Origin: Pseudomonas sp. GM18
Lineage (GTDB): Bacteria; Pseudomonadota; Gammaproteobacteria; Pseudomonadales; Pseudomonadaceae
Reading direction: 5' to 3'
Length of the DNA: 64,000 nt
NCBI RefSeq assembly: GCF_000282195.1
Contig: NZ_AKJT01000046.1
Coordinates: 1 to 64,000 of the forward strand
Each line of letters opens with the position of its first letter. Position 1 is the first letter of the stretch. The notes beneath the pieces are model-generated. The model was not told where the DNA came from. It made no database searches and saw only the letters and a program-made list of their open reading frames with translations. This document shows, in pieces, positions 35,655 to 43,271 of this stretch. Made by a program: the position numbers and the translations under genes.

Positions 35655-36284
35655 GTGAGTCAATTTTTCCAGATTCATCCGGAAAACCCGCAAGCGCGCC
35701 TGATCAAACAGGCTGTCGAGATCATCCGCAACGGCGGGGTGGTGATTTATCCCACGGACTCTTCCTACGCCATTGGTTGCCAGATTGGTGACAAGACCGC
35801 CGTGGAGCGTGTGCGTCGGCTGCGTCAGCTGGATGAGAAGCACAACTTCGCGCTGATCTGCAGCGACCTGTCGCAGTTGGGGCTGTTCGCCAAGATCGAC
35901 ACCGGTACTTTCCGTCTGCTCAAGGCCCACTTGCCGGGGCCTTACACCTTCATTCTCAACGCCACCCGCGAAGTCCCGCGGCTGTTGTTGCACCCGAAAA
36001 AACGCACCATCGGCCTGCGCGTGCCGAGCCATCCGATTGCGTTGGCGCTGCTGGAAGAACTCGGCGAGCCGCTGATGAGTGTGACCCTGATCATGCCCGG
36101 CGACACCGACCCGCTGACCGATCCCTACGAAATGCGCCAGTTGCTGGAGCATCAGGTGGACCTGATCATCGACGGCGGTTTCGGCGGGATCAAGGCGTCC
36201 ACCGTGATCAACCTTGCCGATGGCGAGCCGGAAGTCATCCGTGTCGGTTGCGGCGACCCTACGCCATTCATGGCCGAGGCGTAG
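35655..36284 (+). CDS. yciO: YciO/YrdC/Sua5 family protein
   Basis: This 209-residue protein carries the YrdC fold: GGVVIYPTDSSYAIGCQIGDK, RLRQLDEKHNFALICSDLSQLGLFAKID, LPGPYTFIL and KRTIGLRVPSHP. YrdC/Sua5 make threonylcarbamoyl-AMP for the t6A tRNA modification, while YciO paralogues are less well characterised. The start is GTG at 35655 (SQFFQIHPENPQARL), matching the family N-terminus; an upstream GTG at 35502 lies in a palindromic repeat. It ends exactly one base before the scpA start. Confidence 0.88.
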   Translation: MSQFFQIHPENPQARLIKQAVEIIRNGGVVIYPTDSSYAIGCQIGDKTAVERVRRLRQLDEKHNFALICSDLSQLGLFAKIDTGTFRLLKAHLPGPYTFILNATREVPRLLLHPKKRTIGLRVPSHPIALALLEELGEPLMSVTLIMPGDTDPLTDPYEMRQLLEHQVDLIIDGGFGGIKASTVINLADGEPEVIRVGCGDPTPFMAEA

Positions 36285-37109
36285 ATGTCTGCAGTAGAAC
36301 CAGAACCCGTCGACAGCCAGGCCGGTGCCCAGCAAGAACTGCCTTTCGCCATGGTTTATGGCCAGGCGGTCATGGAAATGCCGCTGGACCTGTACATCCC
36401 GCCGGATGCACTCGAGGTCTTTCTGGAAGCCTTCGAAGGCCCGCTCGACCTGCTGCTGTACCTGATCCGCAAGCAGAACATCAACATCCTCGACATCCCG
36501 GTGGCGGAAATCACCCGTCAGTACATGGGCTATGTCGAGTTGATGCAGTCGGTGCGTCTGGAGCTGGCCGCCGAGTACCTGGTCATGGCCGCGATGCTCG
36601 CCGAGATCAAATCGCGGATGTTGCTGCCGCGAGCTGAAACCATTGAAGACGAGGAAGACGACCCTCGCGCCGAACTGATCCGCCGCTTGCAGGAATACGA
36701 ACGCTTCAAGGCCGCCGCCGAAGGCATTGATGGCCTGAGCCGCGTCGGCCGCGACGTGGTGGTGCCCAAGCTCGACGCCCCGGAAGCCCGGGCGCGCAAG
36801 CTGCTGCCGGACGTGAGCCTGGAAGAATTGCTGATGTCCATGGCCGAGGTCTTGCGCCGGGGCGACATGTTCGAAAGCCACCAGGTCAGCCGCGAGGCAC
36901 TGTCCACCCGCGAGCGCATGAGCGATGTACTGGAACGGCTCAAGGGCGGTGGTTTCGTGCCCTTTGTCGAGTTGTTCACCGCTGAAGAAGGGCGTCTGGG
37001 GGTGGTGGTGACCTTTATGGCGATCCTCGAACTGGTCAAGGAATCCTTGGTCGAGCTGGTGCAGAATGAGCCGTTCGCGGCGATACATGTGCGAGCCCGA
37101 GCCGAATAA
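36285..37109 (+). CDS. scpA: Segregation and condensation protein ScpA
   Basis: The 274-residue kleisin has the N-terminal motif FEGPLDLLLYLIRKQNINILDIPVAEITRQY. A helical region AAEYLVMAAMLAEIKSRMLLPR and a C-terminal winged helix (VPFVELFTAEEGRLGVVVTFMAILELVKE) follow. It bridges SMC heads and binds ScpB in the chromosome-condensing complex. It starts directly after the yciO stop and is followed 11 bases later by scpB, so the genes are an operon. It has an extra N-terminal extension of about 45 residues. Confidence 0.93.
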   Translation: MSAVEPEPVDSQAGAQQELPFAMVYGQAVMEMPLDLYIPPDALEVFLEAFEGPLDLLLYLIRKQNINILDIPVAEITRQYMGYVELMQSVRLELAAEYLVMAAMLAEIKSRMLLPRAETIEDEEDDPRAELIRRLQEYERFKAAAEGIDGLSRVGRDVVVPKLDAPEARARKLLPDVSLEELLMSMAEVLRRGDMFESHQVSREALSTRERMSDVLERLKGGGFVPFVELFTAEEGRLGVVVTFMAILELVKESLVELVQNEPFAAIHVRARAE

Positions 37110-37120
37110 CGAGTTGAATC

Positions 37121-38095
37121 ATGAACCTGACTGAACCCCGCGAGCTAGCGCCACTGCTTGAAGCCTTTCTGTTGGCCTCGGGAAAACCGCAATCGCTTGA
37201 GCGCCTGTTCGAACTCTTCGAAGAAGGCGAGCGGCCCGAACCAGCGGTCTTCAAGAAAGCCCTGACGATTCTAGCCAAATCCTGCGATGGCCGAGCCTTC
37301 GAGCTGAAGGAAGTCGCCTCCGGGTATCGCCTGCAAATCCGCGAAAAGTTCGCGCCGTGGGTCGGACGCTTGTGGGAAGAACGGCCGCAGCGTTACTCGC
37401 GGGCCATGCTCGAAACCATGGCCCTGATCGCCTATCGCCAGCCGATCACCCGGGGCGAGATCGAAGACGTGCGCGGCGTGGCGGTCAACAGCCACATCGT
37501 CAAAACCCTGCTGGAGCGGGAGTGGATTCGCATCGTCGGTTACCGTGACGTGCCCGGCAAACCGGCAATGTTCGCCACCACCAAGGCGTTTCTCGATCAC
37601 TTCAACCTGAAGAACCTCGACGACCTGCCGCCGCTGGCCGAGCTGCGCGAGCTGGAACCCGAGCCGATGCTCGAGTTCGACGACGCGCCGGTGCCGGCCG
37701 GGTTGCAAGAATTGGCAGATGCCAGCGCCGAGCCGGAAGAGCCCAAGGAAGAAACCAGCTTCCACACGCTGTTGCTGGAACTGGACACCATGGAGGAGGG
37801 GCTCAAGACTGATTTCGACGATTTGTTGCGCGATGGCGAGTTGACCGAGACCGAAGAGGTTTTGCAGCTGCCGGAGCCGGAAGTCGACGCTGAACTTCAG
37901 GTTGAGCCCGAAGCCACTGTCGTAGAAGAGCTGGAAGATGATGTGCTGGGCGTCGCCGAAGCTCGCGAGAAACTGTTGGCCGCCGTCGCCGCGCTTGAAC
38001 AGTCGAAACCCGAGCCCGAACTGACCGACGAAGAAGCCGAAGCCCAGGCCCTGGCCGAAGCGATCGAGGCCGAACGCCGCCAGTTCGAGGATTGA
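37121..38095 (+). CDS. scpB: Segregation and condensation protein ScpB
   Basis: The 324-residue protein has two winged-helix domains in about 1-170 ([43 protein letters not shown]-like segment, [25 protein letters not shown]). A long acidic Glu-rich tail (about 180-324) of low complexity follows. It forms the SMC-ScpA-ScpB complex. The tail is longer than in Bacillus ScpB (about 197 residues). It shares an operon with scpA and probably rluB. Confidence 0.92.
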   Translation: [324 protein letters not shown]

Positions 38096-38172
38096 AGTCC
38101 GCCAAAAGATCGCAGCCACCACCGGCCGGCGGAAAAACCAATAACCGACGGTCGATCAGCTAGTCTCTGATG

Positions 38173-38230
38173 CGCGAACGCTCCCATGAGCGTATGATTC
38201 GCGACCGTTTGACGATCCCTTCGTCAAACG
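38173..38230 (+). promoter_or_regulatory. Two stacked hairpins in the rluB leader
   Basis: Hairpin one pairs CGCGAA/TTCGCG (38173-38178 with 38198-38203) around an inner ACGCTC/GAGCGT stem with a CCAT loop. Hairpin two pairs CGTTTGACG/CGTCAAACG (38206-38214 with 38222-38230), 9 bp perfect with a 7-base loop. They lie 59 bases before the rluB ATG, in the scpB-rluB gap. There is no T-run, so a leader or processing element is more likely than a terminator. Confidence 0.5.
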
Positions 38231-38288
38231 ACCAGATTTCACATCTTCAGGCCAGGGCCTGAACTTGATCACACCGGGAGGTGCCCAG

Positions 38289-39554
38289 ATGAGTATCAAC
38301 GACCAGAAAGACGACCAGGAAATCGGCCCAGCAGGCGAAAAACTGCAGAAAGTCCTCGCCCGTATCGGCGTCGGCTCGCGCCGTGACGTAGAGGCCTGGA
38401 TCAGCCACGGCCGCATCAAGGTCAATGGCAAAGACGCCACCCTCGGCCTGCGCGTCGATCTGCATGACGCCATCACCATCGATGGCAAGGTGATCAAGCG
38501 CGAAGAAGCCGCCGAGTCGGTACGCCGCGTGATCATGTACAACAAACCCGACGGTGAAATCTGCACCCGTGACGACCCTGAAGGCCGTCCGACCGTGTTC
38601 GACAAGATGCCGCGCCCGAAAGAAGGTCGCTGGATCAACATCGGTCGTCTGGACATCAACACCACAGGTCTGCTGATGTTCACCACCGACGGTGAGCTGG
38701 CCAACCGCCTGATGCACCCATCCTACGAAATGGACCGTGAGTACGCGGTACGTGTACGTGGTGAAGTCGACGACGAGATGATCGAGCGTCTGAAGGCAGG
38801 CGTGGTGCTCGAAGACGGCCCGGCCAAATTCACTGACATCAAGCAGGCGCCAGGTGGTGAAGGTTTCAACCACTGGTACCACTGCGTGGTGATGGAAGGT
38901 CGTAACCGCGAAGTTCGTCGTCTGTGGGAATCCCAGGGCCTGGTGGTCAGCCGTCTGAAGCGTGTGCGTTTCGGTCCGGTGTTCCTCAACTCCGACCTGC
39001 CGATGGGTCGCTGGCGCGAAATGAGCCAGCACGAAGTCGACATTCTGAGTGCTGAAGTCGGCCTGACGCCGGTGGCGATGCCGCAAATGAATGCCAAGAG
39101 CAAAGACAAGCTCGAGCGTATGCAGCGCAAATCGTCCCGCCCGGTGGGCAAGACCGAACGCGTACGGACCCTGCGTCCAGCCGCTGGCGCTCCAGCTACC
39201 GGTCCGCGTCCATCTCGCGAGCCGCAGATCGAAGGCGAGCGTCCGGCCCGCAAGCCAGCGCCACGCCAGGACGGCGAGCACGGTCCACGCACGCCACGTC
39301 CGGCCAACGGTCGTACTGAGCGTGGCGAAGGCCGTGGCGCTCCGTCCGGTGGTCGTAGCGATCGTGGTGCGCCTGCCGGCCGTGGTACGCCGGTGGCAGA
39401 CCGCCCGGCCGACACCAAGCGCCCGGCCAAGCCGGCGCCGAAGAAACGCCCAGGCATCGTGCTGGTCGACAAGGACGCGCCATCGGGCAAGCGCCGCGGC
39501 GCACCTGCAGGCTCCGGCCAGCGTCCGGGCTTCGGTCGTCGCAAGCCTGAGTAA
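38289..39554 (+). CDS. rluB: 23S rRNA pseudouridine(2605) synthase RluB
   Basis: The 421-residue protein has an S4 RNA-binding domain (LQKVLARIGVGSRRDVEAWISHGRIKVNG). The RsuA-type synthase domain has the catalytic Asp in GRLDINTTGLLMFTTDG, followed by YAVRVRGEV and EGRNREVRRLWESQGLVVSRLKRVRFG. It makes pseudouridine at position 2605 of 23S rRNA. A basic Arg/Pro/Gly-rich tail of about 160 residues (from about 265) is common in pseudomonads and absent from Escherichia coli RluB (291). The ATG at 38289 has GGGAGG upstream. Confidence 0.92.
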   Translation: MSINDQKDDQEIGPAGEKLQKVLARIGVGSRRDVEAWISHGRIKVNGKDATLGLRVDLHDAITIDGKVIKREEAAESVRRVIMYNKPDGEICTRDDPEGRPTVFDKMPRPKEGRWINIGRLDINTTGLLMFTTDGELANRLMHPSYEMDREYAVRVRGEVDDEMIERLKAGVVLEDGPAKFTDIKQAPGGEGFNHWYHCVVMEGRNREVRRLWESQGLVVSRLKRVRFGPVFLNSDLPMGRWREMSQHEVDILSAEVGLTPVAMPQMNAKSKDKLERMQRKSSRPVGKTERVRTLRPAAGAPATGPRPSREPQIEGERPARKPAPRQDGEHGPRTPRPANGRTERGEGRGAPSGGRSDRGAPAGRGTPVADRPADTKRPAKPAPKKRPGIVLVDKDAPSGKRRGAPAGSGQRPGFGRRKPE

Positions 39555-39571
39555 TCGGTAAGCGCCCCATG

Positions 39572-39605
39572 AAAAACGCCATCCCTCGGGATGGCGTTTT
39601 TTTTT
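39572..39605 (+). terminator. Rho-independent terminator of rluB
   Basis: AAAAACGCCATCC and GGATGGCGTTTTTTTTT form a strong stem with a CTCG-like loop and a T9 tail, 17 bases after the rluB stop. It is the clearest terminator in the window. Confidence 0.95.
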
Positions 39606-39608
39606 GGC

Positions 39609-39722
39609 TGATCGTTCCCACGCTCTGCGTGGGAATGCAGCCCGTGACGCTCCGCGTCACCTTGCAAGAGCGGACGCAGAGCGTCCATGTATGCATTCCC
39701 ACGCAGAGCGTGGGAACGATCA
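39609..39722. repeat. Palindromic intergenic repeat, family A copy 3
   Basis: It opens with TGATCGTTCCCACGCTCTGC and closes with GCAGAGCGTGGGAACGATCA. The inner arms carry GTGACGCTCCGCGTCAC and GGACGCAGAGCGTCC. It lies between the rluB terminator and the 3' end of the convergent M29-like gene. Confidence 0.88.
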
Positions 39723-39739
39723 AACACCATCAATCCCGC

Positions 39740-40705
39740 TTAAAACACAAACCGCCCATCAAACACCGGCTCATCATCCAGCGCCAACACGCCGCCAGAG
39801 AAGATCAGGTCCAGATGATGGCTGCCCTTGGCGCCTCCGCCCAACCCCAAGTGCAAACCGCAATGGCGCTCTTCGAACCCGGCATTGCGCGCATACAACT
39901 CTTTCACGCCTTCGTTGGTACCGATCCCCAACTCTTCGATGCGTCGATTGGACGGATTGGCGTCCAGGTATTTGTTGAAGTCATGTTCCAGTCCCGGCAC
40001 ATCAGTGGCGATTTTGCTGATGGTCGAGTTCTCGATCCACAGCTCCAGCGGTGATTCGAGTACGCCGTACTTGCGGGCAAACGGAATCGTGCTGAGGAAC
40101 GTCCCCATAAACTTCACCCGGCCATTAATCGCCTCGCTATGGGTGGCAATCTCGCCGGGTGCCAGATCGAAGTTGCCGACACCATTGATATCGGTCCACT
40201 TCTTGATACTGCTCAACGGTGTTTCGAACCACGAGCCATGATCATCTTTGAAACTTAAAGTGGTGGCCTGGGACATGCGCTGGATCAAGTGGCTGTTCAA
40301 CCCGGCAATCCGCTGCGGGGTGACACTGAACGTGTCGTAGAAGTAATCGCCGTAATCCTTGAACAGCAGCGACTTCTTCCAGTTTTCCGCCATCACGCCT
40401 TGCAGCGCGCGGACAAAGTCCGGGCCGTCGGGACGCGGGTTGGGCAAGGTGGAAGAGTCGTAGAAGAAAATGTACAGATCGCTGTCGGCAATCGCCTGGG
40501 TCAGCAATTCGGTGGGTTCGAGGTCCAGACGCACTGCGCTGAAGCTGAACCGTGGGCTGTTGCCGGCCTGTTCGGCGATGGCGCCGGTCAGCACCTCGTA
40601 ATCAGCGGTATGGCCGAGCAAGACCTTCGCCGGGTTGATGCCGGCAACGGCAGGGTGATGTTCGAGGTAGTAAAGGAAATGCGAGATGGCACGCTGCTTA
40701 TCCAT
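39740..40705 (-). CDS. M29-like metallopeptidase (aminopeptidase T relative)
   Basis: The 321-residue protein is like the M29 aminopeptidase family in its second half. LAPGEIATHSEAINGR holds Glu185, RRIEELGIGTNEG holds Glu258, ERHCGLHLGLGGG holds His285, and SHHLDLIF holds His297 and Asp299. These match the five metal-binding positions known in M29 enzymes. It is shorter than typical M29 (about 400), mainly in the N-terminal part. There is no signal peptide, so it is cytoplasmic. It lies 67 bases downstream of a gene for a 45-residue peptide, on the same strand, and probably shares its transcript. The substrate is not known; the small peptide is an obvious candidate. Confidence 0.7.
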   Translation of the reverse strand: MDKQRAISHFLYYLEHHPAVAGINPAKVLLGHTADYEVLTGAIAEQAGNSPRFSFSAVRLDLEPTELLTQAIADSDLYIFFYDSSTLPNPRPDGPDFVRALQGVMAENWKKSLLFKDYGDYFYDTFSVTPQRIAGLNSHLIQRMSQATTLSFKDDHGSWFETPLSSIKKWTDINGVGNFDLAPGEIATHSEAINGRVKFMGTFLSTIPFARKYGVLESPLELWIENSTISKIATDVPGLEHDFNKYLDANPSNRRIEELGIGTNEGVKELYARNAGFEERHCGLHLGLGGGAKGSHHLDLIFSGGVLALDDEPVFDGRFVF

Positions 40706-40772
40706 GGAGTCCTCCCTGACAAACCTGGTAAGTGGCGGGCACGACCGGCCGGATCATGCCCGCCGGGATGTC

Positions 40773-40910
40773 TTACAGAGGCCACATCGCCGTGCCGAAC
40801 GGAACAACCGCGTCGGCTTGCATCATTTCAACGGCGGCTTCATGGGTCGGTGCTTCAAACCAATCGTCCAGTTGCAGTTCAGTGTCCAAGTCTTTGTCCA
40901 GTGCTTGCAT
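40773..40910 (-). CDS. 45-residue acidic peptide, candidate precursor peptide
   Basis: The peptide starts MQALDKDLDTELQLDDWFE and ends QADAVVPFGTAMWPL. The N-terminal half is rich in Asp/Glu and Leu; the C-terminus is hydrophobic with Pro, Gly and Trp. An AGGAG lies 8 bases before the ATG. There is no signal peptide, Cys or membrane segment. The acidic leader-like half and short hydrophobic tail resemble a precursor of a ribosomally made, processed peptide. However, no known tailoring enzyme is beside it, only an M29-like metallopeptidase. I do not recognise the family; codon use and ribosome site support that it is translated. Confidence 0.65.
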   Translation of the reverse strand: MQALDKDLDTELQLDDWFEAPTHEAAVEMMQADAVVPFGTAMWPL

Positions 40911-40920
40911 GGTGAATCTC

Positions 40921-40980
40921 CTAGATGCTTTCTTCAGTAAGAACAGCTTTGGTAAGAACAGCGGCGCGTTTTTCATTCAT
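40921..40980 (-). CDS. Possible 19-residue upstream ORF
   Basis: The frame reads MNEKRAAVLTKAVLTEESI. Its TAG stop (40923-40921) lies inside the ribosome binding site of the 45-residue peptide gene (TAGGAG), an arrangement seen in translational coupling. Its own Shine-Dalgarno is weak. It could equally be chance. Confidence 0.3.
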   Translation of the reverse strand: MNEKRAAVLTKAVLTEESI

Positions 40981-41099
40981 TGAAGAGCGCGTCAACTTGC
41001 TGGTCGATGCGGCTCGGCAAGTCGCTGAAAACCTAGTTCACAGGTTTTTTAAATGCAAAAAAATAATTAAACAATTTTCATTTGAACTAATTATTCCAT

Positions 41100-41128
41100 T
41101 TTATAAGAAGTAAATTTCCTAATGAAAA
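41100..41128 (-). promoter_or_regulatory. Candidate promoter of the peptide/M29 operon in an AT-rich block
   Basis: On the minus strand TTTTCA (41128-41123) and TATAAA (41105-41100) are 17 bases apart. The surrounding 41030-41160 is strikingly AT-rich against the window. It would give a leader of about 180 bases to the 45-residue peptide gene. Such AT-rich blocks are often bound by MvaT-type silencers in pseudomonads, which is inference. Confidence 0.45.
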
Positions 41129-41226
41129 ACAGAAAACTAAGTCGGAAAACTCCTTAGGAAGCTTCCTATCGTCAATTTACAGTCGGCGGGTCTCTGGATC
41201 TGATTTGGAAAACTTGCGTTACGCAC

Positions 41227-41244
41227 TGTAAACAAAACCTTACG
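41227..41244. promoter_or_regulatory. PhhR/TyrR-type box upstream of aroP
   Basis: TGTAAA-CAAAAC-CTTACG resembles the TyrR box TGTAAA-N6-TTTACA. It shares the right half TTACG with the box upstream of phhA at 48437. A weaker related sequence, TGTAAG-GAAAAC-CTGCCG, is at 41288-41305. It is likely a PhhR operator for the aroP transcript, although the promoter itself is not located. Confidence 0.55.
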
Positions 41245-41419
41245 AAAAGCGCGCCCAAGCCCCGTGGAATGCCACTGAGGAAAGGGCTGTAAGGAAAACC
41301 TGCCGTCCGCCGCCGCGATGGCGCTGTTCAAGGGCTCTGGCACGCTTGTCTCAGCCTCGTTTGAAAGGTGAGATGAGCCCCATGCCTGTCGTGCAGGTGA
41401 ATAACAAGAAGGAGGCGCA

Positions 41420-41566
41420 ATGAACGCCGTGACCCATCTCCATCTCTCCCCAAAGGGCGATTTTTCCGCTGCCCCCGTCGATGACCTGCAAAGATCTGAC
41501 TCAATTTTTGCAGCCGCCCGAAACCCTCGAGGCAGACGCACGCAACCCCGGCAACCGACGCGCTGA
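41420..41566 (+). CDS. Possible 48-residue small protein in the aroP upstream region
   Basis: The frame starts MNAVTHLHLSPKGDFSAAP and ends in an Arg-rich tail (RNPRGRRTQPRQPTR). It has a near-perfect Shine-Dalgarno (AAGGAGG) 4 bases before the ATG, overlapped by AATAACAA at 41400-41407, which fits the Hfq/Crc motif AANAANAA. I recognise no family. It could be a leader peptide, a small basic protein, or a decayed gene with a preserved ribosome site. Confidence 0.4.
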   Translation: MNAVTHLHLSPKGDFSAAPVDDLQRSDSIFAAARNPRGRRTQPRQPTR

Positions 41567-41601
41567 TCCCAGTGGCGTCTGGCAGCAGGGGGTTACAGGT
41601 G

Positions 41602-41607
41602 TACAAT
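41602..41607 (+). promoter_or_regulatory. Possible -10 box of the aroP leader transcript
   Basis: TACAAT lies 15 bases upstream of the CTGTGAC arm that opens the structured leader. The -35 region is poor, so activation by PhhR bound upstream would be needed. It is tentative. Confidence 0.35.
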
Positions 41608-41621
41608 GCGCCGCGTTTTAA

Positions 41622-41714
41622 CTGTGACCCTCTGCGCAACAGCGCAAACCTCAAGGCTATCCGCCTTGTTCACTCCGCCGCGTCACGAGCGCGTCGGGTT
41701 CGATTTCGTCACAG
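41622..41714 (+). ncRNA. Multibranched leader structure upstream of aroP
   Basis: CTGTGAC (41622-41628) and GTCACAG (41708-41714) can close a 7-bp stem around three local hairpins. These are TGCGC/GCGCA (41633-41637 with 41642-41646), CAAGGC/GCCTTG (41652-41657 with 41663-41668), and an imperfect CCG-CGCG/CGCG-CGG stem near 41675-41697. The whole makes a junction of about 93 bases. The ribosome site of a tiny ORF follows 13 bases later. It may be a cis-acting RNA for the permease gene. It is not a tRNA: arm sizes and invariant bases do not fit. Confidence 0.45.
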
Positions 41715-41735
41715 ATAAAAACAAACAGGTGACGC

Positions 41736-41798
41736 ATGACTGTCGTAAAAACGCTGAACTCCTGGTGCCTGCGCTGGGGTTTGATCGGCGCTGCTTGA
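41736..41798 (+). CDS. 20-residue Trp-containing leader peptide of aroP
   Basis: The frame reads MTVVKTLNSWCLRWGLIGAA with Trp at positions 10 and 14. AGGTGA lies just upstream of the ATG. AAAAACAA at 41717-41724, overlapping the ribosome site region, fits the Hfq/Crc target pattern AANAANAA. It ends 60 bases before aroP, which encodes an aromatic amino acid permease. Two Trp codons in 20 ahead of such a gene suggest a regulatory leader peptide. I see no terminator/antiterminator pair after it, so a classical attenuator is not supported. Confidence 0.5.
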   Translation: MTVVKTLNSWCLRWGLIGAA

Positions 41799-41858
41799 AA
41801 TCGCAACCGAGCAGCAACGTCTACTGAACATCATCAAACCTTGCGTGAGACCCTTTTC

Positions 41859-43271
41859 ATGAGTGGACAAAACTCGCATTCAGGTACGCTTAAACGCGGC
41901 CTGAAAAATCGCCATATTCAACTGATCGCCCTCGGTGGCGCGATCGGTACCGGGTTGTTTCTCGGCTCGGCCGGCGTGCTCAAATCCGCCGGCCCGTCGA
42001 TGATTCTCGGCTACGCCATTTGCGGCTTCATCGCCTTCATGATCATGCGCCAACTGGGCGAAATGATCGTCGAAGAGCCGGTAGCCGGTTCCTTCAGCCA
42101 CTTCGCACACAAATACTGGGGCGGTTTTGCCGGTTTCCTGTCGGGCTGGAACTGTTGGATTCTGTACATTCTGGTGGGCATGTCGGAGCTGACCGCGGTC
42201 GGCAAATACATTCACTACTGGGCGCCAGATATCCCGACCTGGGTCTCGGCTGCCGCGTTCTTCGTGCTGATCAATGCGATCAACCTGGCCAACGTCAAAG
42301 TATTCGGCGAGGCCGAGTTCTGGTTCGCGATCATCAAGGTCGTGGCGATCGTCGGCATGATTGCTTTGGGCAGCTACCTGCTGGTCAGCGGCCACGGCGG
42401 CCCGCAAGCCTCGGTGACCAACCTGTGGTCCCACGGCGGTTTCTTCCCGAACGGTGTCAGCGGTCTGGTGATGGCCATGGCGATCATCATGTTCTCCTTC
42501 GGCGGCCTGGAAATGCTCGGTTTCACCGCTGCTGAAGCCGACAAGCCGAAAACCGTGATCCCGAAAGCCATCAACCAGGTGATCTACCGGATCCTGATTT
42601 TCTACATCGGTGCGCTGGTGGTCCTGTTGTCGCTGACCCCTTGGGACAGCCTGCTGACGACACTGAACGCGTCTGGCGATGCCTATAGCGGCAGCCCGTT
42701 CGTGCAAGTGTTCTCGATGCTCGGCAGCAACACCGCCGCGCACATCCTCAACTTTGTGGTCCTGACCGCGGCGCTGTCGGTGTACAACAGCGGTACTTAC
42801 TGCAACAGCCGCATGCTGCTGGGCATGGCCGAGCAGGGCGATGCGCCGAAAGCCTTGTCGAAGATCGACAAGCGTGGCGTGCCGGTACGTTCGATCCTGG
42901 CGTCGGCCGCTGTGACGTTGATCGCGGTGTTGCTGAACTACCTGATCCCGCAAAACGCGCTGGAACTGTTGATGTCGTTGGTGGTTGCCACCCTGGTGAT
43001 CAACTGGGCGATGATCAGCTTCTCGCACTTCAAGTTCCGCCAGCACATGAACAAGACCAAGCAGACGCCGCTGTTCAAGGCCCTGTGGTACCCGTACGGC
43101 AACTACATCTGCCTGGCGTTCGTGGTGTTCATCCTCGGCGTGATGCTGCTGATCCCGGGCATCCAGGTCTCGGTGTATGCGATTCCGGTGTGGGTCGCGT
43201 TCATGTGGATCTGCTACGGCATCAAGAACAAGCGCAGCGCCCAGCAGGCGTTGCAGGTTGCTGTGAAATAA
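41859..43271 (+). CDS. aroP: Aromatic amino acid permease AroP
   Basis: The 470-residue APC-family transporter has about twelve helices. Signatures include [35 protein letters not shown] (helix 1 region), [32 protein letters not shown] and [19 protein letters not shown]. It closely matches AroP/PheP-type importers of Phe, Tyr and Trp at the inner membrane. The location near phhABC and phhR supports aromatic substrates. I use the ATG at 41859 ([15 protein letters not shown]); the frame open from 41841 adds six residues. A strong terminator follows. Confidence 0.88.
   Translation: MSGQNSHSGTLKRGLKNRHIQLIALGGAIGTGLFLGSAGVLKSAGPSMILGYAICGFIAFMIMRQLGEMIVEEPVAGSFSHFAHKYWGGFAGFLSGWNCWILYILVGMSELTAVGKYIHYWAPDIPTWVSAAAFFVLINAINLANVKVFGEAEFWFAIIKVVAIVGMIALGSYLLVSGHGGPQASVTNLWSHGGFFPNGVSGLVMAMAIIMFSFGGLEMLGFTAAEADKPKTVIPKAINQVIYRILIFYIGALVVLLSLTPWDSLLTTLNASGDAYSGSPFVQVFSMLGSNTAAHILNFVVLTAALSVYNSGTYCNSRMLLGMAEQGDAPKALSKIDKRGVPVRSILASAAVTLIAVLLNYLIPQNALELLMSLVVATLVINWAMISFSHFKFRQHMNKTKQTPLFKALWYPYGNYICLAFVVFILGVMLLIPGIQVSVYAIPVWVAFMWICYGIKNKRSAQQALQVAVK

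Noticed and set aside
41137..41541. 134-codon minus-strand frame upstream of aroP
   Set aside because: It has no ribosome site or motif, covers the PhhR box and the antisense of the 48-codon ORF, and is likely chance.
41622..41714. tRNA or tRNA-like gene in the aroP leader
   Set aside because: The 7-bp closing stem and three arms look tRNA-like at first, but arm lengths, loop sizes and the invariant T-loop and D-loop bases do not fit, and there is no CCA or discriminator arrangement.
41736..41858. Classical Trp attenuator at aroP
   Set aside because: A terminator with a T-run and an alternative antiterminator stem after the leader ORF would be needed; I see none between 41799 and 41858.
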